Assembly (NCBI GenBank): GCA_024362935.1
Contig: JANCRA010000001.1
Location: 59,176,930-59,240,929 of the forward strand
From: Setophaga petechia
Taxonomy: Eukaryota > Chordata > Aves > Passeriformes > Parulidae
DNA length: 64,000 bases
Direction of reading: 5' to 3'
Shown here: in pieces, positions 30,899 to 41,900 of the stretch
How positions within the stretch are numbered: position 1 is the stretch's first letter
How the letters are laid out: each line of letters opens with the position of its first letter
Translations under genes and position numbers: made by a program
The notes under the pieces: model-generated
The model's input: the letters and a program-made list of their open reading frames with translations, nothing else
Told to the model about the DNA's origin: nothing
Databases searched by the model: none

Positions 30899-32647
30899 TC
30901 ACGTCTGCGTGCTTGCTTCCTCGGTTCTCGGCTCACCAACAGGTTCTGGGGTGCGATATGGTTTGACGTTTTTGGCAGGAACCCACTTAATTCCAGCACC
31001 TGTAGAGACAGAAGCATACCCTTTGCCCCATGTTATTAAACGAAAAGGACCTTCAATTTGACCAGAATCTGGGTTTCTAACTAGAACAGGAGGATTTTCT
31101 TTCAGTTTTGCCTGTGTATTGTTTAAAAAATGCCTAAAGATTGGAGGATCAGGTTCTGCATCCGAACTGTTTAAGAAATTGAGAACATACAAAGCTTTGT
31201 TCAGCCTCATCTGAGGTGTGGCCACCTCAGCTCCCCCCCCCTGCTGATCTAAGATGCGCTTTAGTGTTTGATGTGCTCTTTCAATAATTGCTTGACTGGT
31301 GGGAGAGTGAGGGATACCAAAGATGTGACGAACACCCCATTCGTTTAAAAAGGTGGCCAATTTTTGAGATATATATGCGGGACCATTGTCAGTTTTTACC
31401 TCTTGAGGTACACCTAATGAAGCAAAAGCTTGCAAAAAATGATGACAGGCATGGTTGCCAGTTTCTCCTGTGTGAAGGGAAGCGAAAAGCGCACCAGAGA
31501 ACGTGTCCACTGACACATGAATATTTTTAAATTTACCAAAGGATGGATATTTAGTGACGTCAGTTTGCCATAACTGTAAACTTTGCAAACCTCGTGGGTT
31601 GACAGCTCCCATAGAAACAGGAGGCTGCACAAGCTGACAGTCAGGGCAAGTATTGATGATAGCTTTAGCTTGACTTTTAGTAATTTGGAACATTCGCATA
31701 AGTCCTTGTGCATTTTGGTGAAAGAAAGCATGACTTAATTTTGCTTGTTCAAAAATGTTTGGTAAAGTGTTTGCAATGACCATTGTTAGATTATCCGCTC
31801 TTGCGTTTCCTTCCACTAAAAATCCAGGAAGCGAAGAATGAGCCCTAATGTGAGAAACAAAATATGGATTAGTTCTATATTGCAAAGTTGTAAAAAGACA
31901 TGAAAGCCAACGATATAAAGTAGCATTACTAACATCTTTTAAAACTGACCCCTCTATCCTCTTGACTACATTGGCAACATAAGCCGAATCTGTAATTAAA
32001 TTAAAAGGTTGAGGGAAAAGCTGAAAAGCCCGAACCACTGCAGCAAGCTCAACAATTTGAGGAGAACCTTCTACTAATTGAATGTCTGATTCCCAAGCAT
32101 TAGTTTTATGATTCAGCCAAGTTATAACTGATTTGTGGCTTTTGCCTGAGCCATCAGTGAAGAGAGTCACTGCATTCAAAGGCTCTTGACTTAATTTAGG
32201 TTTTTCTCTAAAACTTAATTTTGCTTGCAATAGTTTGTGAGCTGGGTAATGAATAGAACAAATACCTGGGAAGGCCAAAAATGCATATTGTAAATCATCA
32301 GAATTTTGCATTGCCCAATTGAAGTAATCTTTTTTCAAAGGTAAATAGATAACCGAAAATTCTTGGCCTGCTAGAGTTAACAATCTGGTTCTGGCTTTAA
32401 TTACAAGTTGTGCAATCATTTCTAAAACTGTGGTAATAGTCTTTGGAAACCTGTAAGGAGGAAAAATCCACTCTATTATTAACAAAGGATCTGACTCAGA
32501 AGGGTCCCACTGAAAAATGAGACCACAAAGTTGCATCTTTTCTCCTGAAAAGAAGAAAGGCTTTTCCTGAACACAGCGATGAGCTTGTCGTCTTTGAAGA
32601 GTTGATGTCACAGCCTTGGATTTTTGTTGTAGAAATGTCCAGTCCAT
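30899..32647 (-). CDS. pol: Retroviral pol fragment: RT connection, RNase H and integrase
   Basis: A 582-codon open frame. The first 160 residues resemble the RT thumb/connection. RNase H follows with its acidic residues in DGSG, VELAA, TDSAY and ARAD contexts. Integrase has an N-terminal H-H/CPDC zinc-binding site, then a DDE core (WQTD, TDNG and an E before RAHQ) and a basic C-terminal region. All catalytic positions of RNase H and integrase are present. Because the N-terminal RT and its protease are missing, the frame is a fragment of a Gag-Pol polyprotein and may not be expressed. It runs out of phase with the YMDD fragment just upstream. Confidence 0.88.
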   Translation of the reverse strand: MDWTFLQQKSKAVTSTLQRRQAHRCVQEKPFFFSGEKMQLCGLIFQWDPSESDPLLIIEWIFPPYRFPKTITTVLEMIAQLVIKARTRLLTLAGQEFSVIYLPLKKDYFNWAMQNSDDLQYAFLAFPGICSIHYPAHKLLQAKLSFREKPKLSQEPLNAVTLFTDGSGKSHKSVITWLNHKTNAWESDIQLVEGSPQIVELAAVVRAFQLFPQPFNLITDSAYVANVVKRIEGSVLKDVSNATLYRWLSCLFTTLQYRTNPYFVSHIRAHSSLPGFLVEGNARADNLTMVIANTLPNIFEQAKLSHAFFHQNAQGLMRMFQITKSQAKAIINTCPDCQLVQPPVSMGAVNPRGLQSLQLWQTDVTKYPSFGKFKNIHVSVDTFSGALFASLHTGETGNHACHHFLQAFASLGVPQEVKTDNGPAYISQKLATFLNEWGVRHIFGIPHSPTSQAIIERAHQTLKRILDQQGGGAEVATPQMRLNKALYVLNFLNSSDAEPDPPIFRHFLNNTQAKLKENPPVLVRNPDSGQIEGPFRLITWGKGYASVSTGAGIKWVPAKNVKPYRTPEPVGEPRTEEASTQT

Positions 32648-32795
32648 CCTTGGATTTGTTGTAGGAATTTGTAGAAATTTCAGTCACAACATTAGCATAG
32701 GTTCGGTCCATCTCTGTTTGTGTTGAAGCTATGAAGAAATCATCCATGTAATGTAGAGTCTTGAGGCTTGAAGATTTCTGTCGAGCTGAAGACAA
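32496..32795 (-). pseudogene. pol: Retroviral RT fragment with YMDD active-site motif
   Basis: A 99-codon frame with the polymerase signature YMDD near its start. It loses similarity within about 35 codons, where an imperfect short duplication (about 32614-32682) shifts the phase relative to the following pol frame. Sequence before YMDD (fingers and palm) is not present. Confidence 0.75.
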
Positions 32796-32813
32796 AACTT
32801 GTACAACAAGACA

Positions 32814-33368
32814 TCAGTAAATCACATACATCATGACAACTTTGTCTGTTTTGGTAAGAATGTTTTCACATGACAATCCTTTTAACATGACTTGGTTTAT
32901 CACAAGCAAAGCAGTACAGGTATTTTGAAGACTCGATATAGTTTGTGTCTTATTCATTTTTTCTGATTCAGGGGAACAGACAGTAGCTGTCCCAGGAATC
33001 AGGCCAGAATCTGAAATCATGCCAGAGTGGTCACTAAGACAACCAGTTTTTCCGGGACTCCGGCCAGGGTCTGAATTCTTGGCAAGGACATGACTGTCCT
33101 TTCCGGGAGCTCTGCCAGTAAAGGCGTGAGCACACACCCCTGAGTTCTGGGCAGAGACCTCTGAACAACACGCCTCTCTTGAAGCCTTGCCAGGAGGGAC
33201 AGAGGCAGGCTCGGTCAAAGACCGCCCCCCCTCGGGGGTCCCGCCCAGAGGGGCTGGGAGATGGGTGTGTTCTACGAAATGGGTGTGTTTTTTAGTTTGT
33301 GGAACACAGCCAGCATTTGTTTTTTGTAAGGAACACAACCTTGAATTTTTATTTTTGCTAATTTCCAA
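32814..33368 (-). other. Unassigned retroviral internal frame
   Basis: A 184-codon frame between the gag remnant and the RT fragment, rich in Ser, Gly and Pro. It carries about three imperfect copies of a 50-60-bp unit (around 32990, 33052 and 33102, with a ccgggactc/gccaggg-like core). It is not a recognisable capsid, nucleocapsid or protease and lies in a different phase from gag. It probably covers a deletion scar or a lineage-specific insert. Confidence 0.4.
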
Positions 33369-33471
33369 AGAACAAAGGCATGTTTCACAAGGAGCTGGGA
33401 AACAACCAACTTCAGCCTGAGAAAACTCTGGGACCCTGCCAATACCACACAGTGACTGTGAAATATTTTTT

Positions 33472-34602
33472 CTACCAAAAGAGACAGAATTCGAGGTTTT
33501 TTAAAATCTCGGCCTGTCTTCCCTCTGAAACCTTTTGAAAATCATCTGTTTTAAGCATACTTTGTTGTTCGGGGATTGCTCCCCCTGGACAGGACAGGGT
33601 CCTGCTAGCCGAAAGCAAATCCACAGCTCCACTTTTAGCATTCTCTCTGTTAGGATTCTGACAAACAGCAGAAAAACTAGGCAATGACTTATTTGAACAA
33701 TTTACCAAAAGGGAACTCCCAGAATCACAAAGCAAACTACTTTGAGGAAGAGAATTCAATGGGACACTTTCCTGCGAAGGGGAAACAGTAGCAAAGCTGG
33801 CCCCTAAAGCCCCCTGCTCCTGCAAAGCAGAATCAAAAGCATTTTCAACATTCCCAGTTTGAATATTCTCAGGACATGTAATTTCCTTATCACAAAGCCT
33901 CTGTAAACGAATATCTTTCCCTTCCGAGCAACTATCATTACAACCAAGAGACACATTAAGCAAATTATCATTTACAGAGCGCAACATTGATTCTGAACCT
34001 TTTTCGAGACACGGTAAAAGTCCATTTTTTCCCAGAGGGGGGGGTGAAGAACTGCTCTCATCTGCAGAGACACCGATCACCTCGGAAGAAACAGGAGACA
34101 CACCCCGAGAGGCAAATCGTTCCGAATCACAGTTTTTTGAAGAGGCAACACAATCAACCCCCCCGGGATCGACACAGGACGAACCAGGAGAAAGAGAGAC
34201 AGCCGGAGCGACCCCCGAAATTCCTCCCGATAAGGACGTTAGCTCGGTTTCGTTTGAATTTGAAGGATCTGAACAAGATACTTTGTTTAGCAAGTTTGAG
34301 GACTGTCTATTACAGTCATTCGGTTTAAAAGTTTCCATTAAAACACGACAGGCAGGCATAAGCTTGCCAGCAGATTCATCCTTTTTGAGAGTAAATAGAT
34401 TATAGAGTCTCCAGTTTATTTGATCCCAAAAAACAAAGGTAAAAGCAGACTGTAAGTTTATATTTCGAGTATTAGCTTTAGTCCATATTAACAAGTCTTT
34501 TAACTCTGTTTTTGAGATATTTGAACATCCTTTTTCCTGTAATATTTTGTCAAGATCATGAAAGACGTCCCATTCTGAGTTCGTTATATTGTTTCCCATC
34601 AC
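33472..34602 (-). pseudogene. gag: Retroviral gag, matrix region with long Ser-rich extension
   Basis: A 376-codon frame. It opens with MMGNN, so a glycine follows the second methionine as in a myristoylation signal. The first 120 residues look like a matrix domain. The remainder is rich in Ser, Asn and Cys with a proline run, and contains no major homology region and no CCHC zinc knuckle. It therefore ends before capsid. The truncation by a stop may be native to a spacer or a result of deletion. Confidence 0.75.
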
Positions 34603-34757
34603 GTTACCCAGGCGCCCCTAATATTATGCTACTTACATACACGAAAGACGAAAGACGTAGAAAACCAGGGGTTGCAATAAAACACCTCGATAACACCTGG
34701 GTCTCGAGAGCAGAGAACCGACGATTTATTTCTTCTTTATTCTAGGCTAGATCATAG

Positions 34758-34775
34758 CCTCAACGTGAGGCACCA
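34758..34775 (-). other. Primer binding site
   Basis: The 18 bases next to the 5' LTR (one base apart) are complementary to a tRNA 3' end that finishes in GAGGCACCA. Best fit from memory is an elongator tRNA-Met, but this is tentative. Confidence 0.75.
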
Positions 34776-34776
34776 C

Positions 34777-35319
34777 TGCCCTCGCAATAACTGTACAAGC
34801 ACGAACGGAACGGTGCACTCCTTGTCAGCGTCTGAGAGGTTTTATTAGCGCATCAGTCTCAGCACATTGTTACAACAATGGAGACACAACAGATGCAACC
34901 ATCTCGCTGAACCAAGAAGAATGCCAAAGAAACTTAATGTTACAGCATATCATAAAGCCATTTCCATCTGCGTTTCAACCAATCACATAGAGAACAAGAA
35001 CATTGACAATAATTCTGTCCAATAATATAAAGCATACGTAATTTTGCTAAGTGGCCTAGTTCCTAAAACAATAGCTTCTTCATAGAAGTCAAAGCACAAA
35101 AGTCTATTCAAAACTTCAACCTTCTAAAGATATACATTAAGAAAACTTGTTACTACTTAAGGCAGCACCTAACATAGGCCTATTGTTCTATTCTCAAACT
35201 TTCTCACGTTTGCATTACTAACATTTCTGCTGCTTTAGCATCTAACTATCTTACTGTCTGAGGCCTGCTTTCTTGAAACCTTTCTTTCTTAAAACCTTCT
35301 GGTTTTTAGGATTCCTACA
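34777..35319 (-). repeat. 5' LTR of the retrovirus
   Basis: 543 bp and apparently identical to 28572-29114, with an AATAAA on the coding strand at 34841-34846. TG/CA ends and the flanking gcacc duplication define both borders. Confidence 0.93.
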
Positions 35320-35324
35320 GCACC
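35320..35324. repeat. Target-site duplication, right copy (gcacc)
   Basis: Matches 28567-28571. The joined flanks give the pre-insertion site, which is in the CpG-rich 5' region of PARM1. Confidence 0.85.
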
Positions 35325-35451
35325 CACTTGGTGTGCTCTGTGTCACTGGTACTTGTCCCTCTTCCTTGCCTGGGATGGGTCTCCAAGTTCTTCCCTGCCC
35401 CATGATCCAAACCCAGAGGTGATGCCTGCTGTGTGAGCTCCTGGCTGTGTG

Positions 35452-35646
35452 ATGGCGATGGCCTGGCACGGGTTGTGCAGAGGAGCTGTGGTTGTCCCAT
35501 CCCTGGAAGGGTTCAAGGTCAGGCTGGGCAAGTGTCAGAGCAGCCTGGGCAAGTGGAAGGTGTCCCTGCCCATGGCAGCAGGGTTGGAACACAGAGAGCT
35601 TTAAGGTCCCTTCCAATCCAAGCTGTTGTGTGATCCTGTGATTCTG
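35452..35646 (+). mobile_element. CR1 retroposon tail
   Basis: Typical CR1 3'-end wording: catccctggaagggttcaagg, then gcctgggcaagtggaaggtgtccctg, ending in tgtgatcctgtgattct. Confidence 0.8.
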
Positions 35647-36229
35647 GACCTCCCTTGAGATCCCCAAGCCAGGTATGAATCCAGGGGAGCCAGGCACTCA
35701 GGGTCCTGCCATTCCATGGTACAAACAGCTCCCAAAGTGTAGCTCCTGGTGCTCCAAGGACCCAGCCAGAGGACAGACACTTGTGGCACACCAGGAGGTA
35801 CAAGGACCATTTTTGCACCTCTTTCCTTCTGGGAAGAGCTGTGCTGCTGTGGGTGAAATATTTTCAGGCTGAACTCATCCTCCCCAGGCTTTTGCATGCT
35901 CACAATGGAAAAGGATTTTCAGAGCCCGGGCTGTGGCCGAGCTATCTTTACCCAGGATTGCTCAGCCCTCTGCTCTGCTGTATTGTGTGTCCTTTTCTCA
36001 GGATGGATCCTGGCTCTGGGCCTGAACCAGCTGGGCACAAAACCCAAGTCAGCTGGCATTCCTCAGGCGGACGGGCACTATCAGCATCTCCGCTCTCCTT
36101 GAGCTGTGGAGGAGGGAGAATAATGCTGCTGCTGCTGCCGTGGGAACAGCGTGATCCTCTCCCTGGTTCCCTTCTCACATCCCTGTTGTTTTTGGGTGTT
36201 GCGTGCTTCCATGGGCAGGAGTTTTTTGG

Positions 36230-37840
36230 GGGGCACGGGGCTGGGCACAGCCGCTGCCCCTCGCTGTGGCCCCGGGTGAGAGCCGCGTTTGGGGCGCCCA
36301 GGGCCGGGCCGTGGCGAGCCCGGAGCGCCCCGAGGGCCACCAGCCCTGGGCTCCAGCTGCCACCTGCTGGTCACCTCGGCCTACTCCTCCCGGCACGGCC
36401 TCCCGGGAGCAGGGAGAGATCCTTTTTTGGGGATAACTTTGGCCATCTCTTTCCCAACTTTGGCCATCTCTTTCCCATTGCTGCTGGTACCATCTTCCTT
36501 GAGGGTCCAGCCCTTTAAAATCTCTTTAAAATGCCTTTCCCCCACCAGTTTTATGCAGATATGAAGGATGCTGAAGGGAAATTTTTCTTTTAGTGGGCAT
36601 GAGGATTTTTTTTTTTTTTTTTGCCTGCTCCCTGCCTTTGCCCACCCCACCGGGATGAAGCCAGCTCCTCTTGGGTGCCCTGTGCCACATCCTGCTGCCA
36701 GCTGCCAGTTTTGCTGGTCTTGCCCAAGCCCCCGGCAGAGCTTTTGCACGATCCTGGTGGTTTATGACGCTTTGCCTGTTTTTGGGGGGCGCTGGCAGGG
36801 AGCCGGCGTGGCCGTGAGCCGAGGGGCCGGCGGTCCCGGTGTGCCGGAGCCTGCAGCAGGAATTTTTGGCTGGCCAGGGCTAGGGGAGCTTGCTCACCCG
36901 CTGGTCAGCGGCCAAATGGCATGGCTGGGTGTCTGCCAACACTCACATTAATAGCTGCCAGCTTGCGGTTTGAGGTCACCCGTTCTTTCCAGTCTTTCAT
37001 TTCCACCTCCATCGGCGCTCGAGGGCTCCGCGGCCGCTCCCTGCCCGCGCCCCTCTCTGCCGGGAGAGCCCCTGAGCCCTGCTGGGAGCCGGGACAGTGC
37101 CGGAGCATCCCTGCCGAGCAGCCCCGGAGGGCAGCAGGGGGCACGCCGGCACCCGGGGGACACCTTCACCCCTGTGGGTCTCTTCTGCTCCCCAGGATGT
37201 CAGTCGGGGGAGCGGGAATACCCTCCCAGCACATCCCGAGGGAAAAATTACACCACGAAGTGTATTTTGCAAAGGCACAGCTCCTTGCAGAATAATTGGG
37301 GCTGCCGTCCTTGCCTGCCAGGGCCCCTGGGAGGGTGTTTTACAGCCGCTCGCTGTGAATTAATCCACCTTGCTACAGCGAGCTGGCCACGGGTAAATGC
37401 TTTGGGGAGGCGAGGCTGGACAGAGACGCTCTGTCCCCTTGGAGAGGGGATGCCCAGAGCCCTGCCTGGAAGCCGTGGCAGGATGGGGGATCCCTCCGGC
37501 TGCCCAAATCCCCAGGGATCCCCGGCGAGGCATCTGCTTGACGCCTCCTGGCAGGACGAGGTGGGACACGCGTAGGTGCGACACCCGGGAGGGGACACCG
37601 GCATCGCCGAGGGATGGCTCCGGCGGGCTGGGAGCCGCGCAGCTGGAGGAGGAGACGCGGCAGGAGGAGGAGGAGGGCGGCGGTGCCCGAGCGGCCGCCC
37701 CCGTCCCGCCCCGCCGCAGCTGCCGGGCACCGGGCACCGGGCAGGCGGCGGCGGCGCGCATGGAGGCGGCGGCGGCCCCGGCCCCGGGCGGCGGCCCCGG
37801 TACCCTGCTGCTGTGCCTGGCCCTCGCCTCCGGTAAGCAC
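36230..37840 (+). promoter_or_regulatory. BTC: BTC CpG-rich promoter region
   Basis: CpG-rich blocks lie at about 36.25-36.4 and 37.0-37.85 kb. The second covers the first coding exon of BTC. No TATA-like element was seen. The T17 run at 36607-36624 divides the blocks. Confidence 0.5.
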
Positions 37841-40800
37841 GGGCGTCCCCCTGCCCTGCCACCTGCCCGTTCCGGGATATCCAGCGGCTGGCAGGCTGTT
37901 CCTGCCCGTCCCGGCCCGGTGCTTCCCGCCCCTGCACGGCGCTCCGCGTCCCTGCATGGTGTCACCTCCGCTGTCCCTGCACGGTGTCAGCCCCTGTCCC
38001 GGCACCGTCCCTCTCTGGTGCCGCTGCTTCCCGCTCCCGGACTGACGATCCTGCACCTGCCTCCCGGTGCCATCCCGGTGCTCCCCACGCCTGTCCTGGT
38101 GCTCCCCCATCCCATCCTGCTGCTCCCCGGGCCCCTTTCTCCTGCACCCTTGTGTTCCCCCCTCTTACACCCCATCCTGGTGCTGGCCCTGTCCCATCCC
38201 ACTGGCTCCCTGTGCCCCCCTGGACAATCCCATCCATGCCAGCCCTTCCTCTACGCCCAGCCCTGTCCCTGGCCTCCCCCTGTGCCCCCAGATCCCATCC
38301 TGGATCTCTCCACCGTTCCAATCCAGTGCCCCCCTGCTGCCTCTGAATCCCTGAATCCCTTGGGGCCAGCGTGGGGGCCAGGATGTCCTGGCTGGATCCT
38401 GGTGCAGGACCGGGATGCTTTTGCTACCTGTTGAAGGGACACTGCTGAATGGGTGCCCGAGTGCCCGCGGCCATCCTTGGCAGCTCTGGGAATGTGGGAT
38501 GCCGGGGCAGGGGGCAGTACCTCTTCAACAAGTGTGTGAGCATTAATTCCCGTGTCAGTTCCTAAGTTTTTGGGAAGCGGGCAGCTGCAGACAGGTGTGT
38601 GCTGATGGCTGCCAGAAAACAACCACAGCCAGGCTGGGGAGCTGAGACCCTCCCTGGCAGGGAATCCTCCCCGGCACTGGGATTTCGGGGGAGCTTTTCT
38701 CTCCGCAGGGAGCAGCTTGGGTTTGGCCCTTTGGCAGGGCTGGTGAGAACACTTGGCCAAACCTGCCAAACCTGTGCTGGCAGGAGGAAACCGAGGGTAG
38801 CCGACCTGGTTTGGGGCCCGTGTGTCCCCTCAGAGCACGGCCACGTCCTGGCTAGCTGCTCCCCTACGCTCTGGGCTTTCCCGGGAGAGCGTGGGGGTGG
38901 TAACAGCAAAACAACCCAGTGTTTGGGATGCTTCCCTGGGTTATCTCTGCCTGCTCAGGAGAGGGTGCAGCCCAAGACAGCGCAGCCAGTGCACCAGGGA
39001 GCTGAGGGTCCTGGCGCCTGCAGCCTCCGGGTGCCACGGTGCGGCCGTGGGTGGGCACAGCCCCCTCCCCCGGGGCTGGCACTACCGCCAGGGCGGCCCT
39101 GCCGAGGGGCTGCCAGCCCGGAGGGTGCCAGAACTCCGCATCTGGATGCAATAAGGGTGGGGAGCTCGGCTTGGTGGGGATCTTTCCATGTCGAGCTGTG
39201 AACTCGGTCACCGCGAGTGAAGTCACCCTCCCTCCCTGCCTCCCTCCCTGCCTGTCCCGGCTGTGCCCACGCCGCCCACAGCTGCATCCCGGGCTGCAGC
39301 CGCCCCATGGCTCATCCCTGGCTCTGGGCAGGCAGCTCCCACCCTCTGGGTGGGGCGGTGGACTCCCTTTCCCCCCGCCGGGCTCTCTCGGGGCTCTGGC
39401 ACCCGCAGCGCGGTGCTGGCTATATATAGCCAGAAGGGACGTGTGCGCCGGGAATGTCCCCGCTGCGGGACGGGGGGGACCCGGAGGTTCGGGGCAGCTC
39501 CTCCGCTGTTCCCAAGGTGCCGGATGAGGAAACAGGGAGCGGGAGACCAGGCTGCTGGGATTTGGCTGTGCAAACTCTCCGCTCCCTGGGAAGCCTCCAA
39601 GTGCCCCCACGCGGGATGGCACAGCCCCGCCTCGGGAGCCACCTCCGCGGGAGCCACCCGGGCCCTGCCCGTCAGGCAGGACCTGTCCCCGCTCCCTGGG
39701 TGCCGCCTCGGCCGGTGAATCCTCGGGGAGGGCCGGGCGGGAGCGGGACCGTGCTGAGTCAGGGCTGGTATGCCAGCGATCCGGTTACCGCGGCTCTGAC
39801 GCGCCCGGCTCGGTTTCACCCGCGGGGCCACGGGGAGAGCGGGGTGGCCCCTTTCCCCCCCCCTTTCCCCTTGGCCAGGCTGTGCGGGGCTCTAGGCAGA
39901 CCTCGGAGCACCTCGCGGTACCTAAAGGGGCGCCAAGGGAGCTGCAGAGGGACTTGTGACAAGGGCACGGAGCGACGGGACAAAGGGGAAGGGCTCCGCA
40001 CTGACAAAGGGCAGGTTTAGATTAGATACTGGGAAGGAATTCTTCCCTGGGAGGGTGGGGAGCCCTGGCACAGGTTGCCCAGGGAAGCTGTGGCTGCTCC
40101 ATCCCTGGAAGCGTCCAAAGGCAGGTTGGATAGGGCTTGGAGCAACCTGGGCTAGTGGAAGGTGTCCCTGGCCGTGGCAGCAGGGTTGGATGAACTTTAC
40201 AGCCCCTTCCGGCCCAAATCCATCAGTGATTCCATGAGTCCGGATCTCCCTGGGGATCCCTCCCTGCATCCTCCTCGGGCAGGGCAGCAGCTGGCCGGGC
40301 TGTGTGGTCCAAAACCCACCAGGCTGGCTCGCAGAGCTCCGCGCCGGGCGTTGCTGGGTGGAGGCGGCGGGCGGGGAGCGGTTCTCCTTTCTCCCGGCCC
40401 TGGGGAAAAGCTGATGCCGCCAGCGCAGGGGGGCCGCGGGCCCAGCTGCAGAATCCGCTGCCAGCGCCCCCCCTGTGGCTCGGGGGGTGCTGGGGGTCCC
40501 CCTCTGAGCTGCCTCCTCTGCCTTCCAGGCTTGGCGCTCTTCAGCTGCGTGGGCGCCGATACCAACGTCACGGCCGGGCACGGCACGGAGGGGCTCAGCT
40601 GCGGCACAGCCAAGTCATGCACAGGTAAGGGCGTGCCGGGGGCAGCCCGAGGCCGTGGAAGGGAGCGGGAGAGAGGGCCAGGACGGCGGATGAGCAGATG
40701 TTGTGTCTAGCGTAGCCGTGTGGCATCGCTGTGCCAAGGACACCCGTGCCACCCACGCCGGCTGCGGCCGGGCGGGCTCGGAGCTGCTGCGGGGATGCGG

Positions 40801-41671
40801 CGGCTCAGGGGCGCTGCTGTCTCCGGGCAGAGCAGTCACCCCTCTGGGGCCACTCTCCGTCCTTGTCACCGCAGGGAACGGCACGCAGCCGCGGCGGCAG
40901 GGCCACTTCTCGCGGTGCCCGGAGGAGTACCAGCACTACTGTGTCAAGGGCAGGTGCCGCTTCCTCGTGGCCGAGCAGGCCCCCGCTTGTGTGTAAGTCA
41001 CCCGCGGTGGGGACGCGGCGCGGAATGCTGCGCCCGTCCCCCCCGGGAAAGCGGCGTGAGGGGGGCATGGGCAGCACGGCAGCTTTTGGGACCGCCCTGT
41101 GCCTCCCCTGTGCCCGGGCAGGTGCGAGCGGGGCTACACCGGGGCTCGCTGCGAGAGGGTGGATCTGTTCTACCTGCGAGGGGACCAGGGCCAGATCGTC
41201 ATCATCTCCGTGATCGTCGCCATCGCCGCCCTCATCATCCTCGTTGTTGGCATCTGCCTCTGCAGCCAGTACGTGGGGGAACGGGGCGGGAAGGGAAAGG
41301 GAAAGGGAAGGGGGAGTAAATCCTGTCCGACTCCCCTGGCTTCGGGCAGGCTGAACTGGGGCTGTCCCAGGCTGGTGGGACATGGTCCTGCAGGTGTTGG
41401 GAGGTGCCTGAGACATTCCTTTGGGGCTGGAAAACAGGTGTGATCCCCTGGGGATCTTCTGCAGGGTAAAAGCCGAGGGAGAGGGAGGAGCATCACTGCC
41501 ATGTCCCCTTCTTCTTCTTTTTTGCTTGTTTGGTTGGTTTTTATTATTTTCTCCCCCCTGTCAAGCCACTGTCGGAGGCAGCGTAGGAAGAGGAAGGCAG
41601 AAGAGATGGAAACGCTAAACAAGGACGGACCTTCCAGAAGTGAAGATGTGCGGGAAACGGGCATCGCGTGA
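37760..41671 (+). CDS. BTC: Betacellulin, EGF-family growth factor precursor
   Basis: Coding exons: 37760-37832, 40529-40624, 40875-40992, 41122-41268, 41566-41671. Phases agree and give 179 residues (human 178). Exon 1 encodes an alanine/glycine-rich start and a leucine-rich signal core. Exon 2 is the variable pro-region with one NVT glycosylation site. Exons 3 and 4 encode a single EGF module with all six cysteines, spaced as in betacellulin, ending in RCERVDLFYLRGD. A membrane helix of about 23 residues follows. Exon 5 encodes a basic juxtamembrane cluster and the acidic tail ending in ETGIA. Betacellulin is known to bind EGFR and ErbB4 after shedding. It is transcribed away from PARM1, as in mammals after reversal of the region. 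Confidence 0.95.
38050..38345. repeat. Degenerate C-rich minisatellite in BTC intron 1
   Basis: Repeats of a ccatcc(c/t)ggtgctccc-like unit, imperfect and about 25-35 bp long, with strong C/T strand bias. Confidence 0.65.
39955..40243 (+). mobile_element. CR1 retroposon tail in BTC intron 1
   Basis: Contains ggtttagattagatactgggaaggaattctt, ggcacaggttgcccagggaagctgtgg and the terminal ccatcagtgattcc. These are typical CR1 3'-end phrases. Confidence 0.85.
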
Positions 41672-41848
41672 AGGTGCAGGGGAGCAGGGGGGGCGACCGA
41701 GCCGGTGCGACCGGAGCCCCGCATTGGAATGGGCGACGATACCGACGGGCTCCGCTCTCTCCGCAGGAGCTCCCGGTACCTGCGGGCGGGTCCCGGACGG
41801 CAGCAGCGGCTGGCTGCATGGGCGAGGGCTAAAGCGTGCGGCGGCTTG

Positions 41849-41854
41849 AATAAA
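41849..41854 (+). terminator. BTC: Poly(A) signal for BTC (proximal)
   Basis: AATAAA 180 bp after the stop codon. A second AATAAA at 43048-43053 may serve a longer transcript. Confidence 0.55.
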
Positions 41855-41900
41855 GGGGTGACGGAAAGTTGTCCCCAGTGGTGTCGCCGATGTCCTTGGG

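Larger units (their letters stand above)
28572..35319 (-). mobile_element. Endogenous retrovirus, complete LTR to LTR but internally deleted
   Basis: A 6748-bp provirus on the minus strand, bounded by two 543-bp LTRs with TG/CA ends and a 5-bp target duplication. In transcriptional order: 5' LTR (35319-34777), primer binding site, truncated gag (34602-33472), an unassigned frame (33368-32814), an RT active-site fragment (32795-32650), RNase H plus integrase (32647-30899), broken env (30682-29329), polypurine tract, 3' LTR. Capsid, nucleocapsid zinc knuckles, protease and most of RT are not recognisable. It can therefore not replicate alone, although LTR identity suggests recent movement. The envelope transmembrane part resembles the alpharetrovirus-like type, with a CX6CC motif. 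Confidence 0.95.

Noticed and set aside
36970..38434. Several plus-strand frames of 200-345 codons around BTC exon 1
   Set aside because: They pass through the BTC first exon region in the wrong phase or run through intron sequence and the minisatellite. GC-rich shadows.
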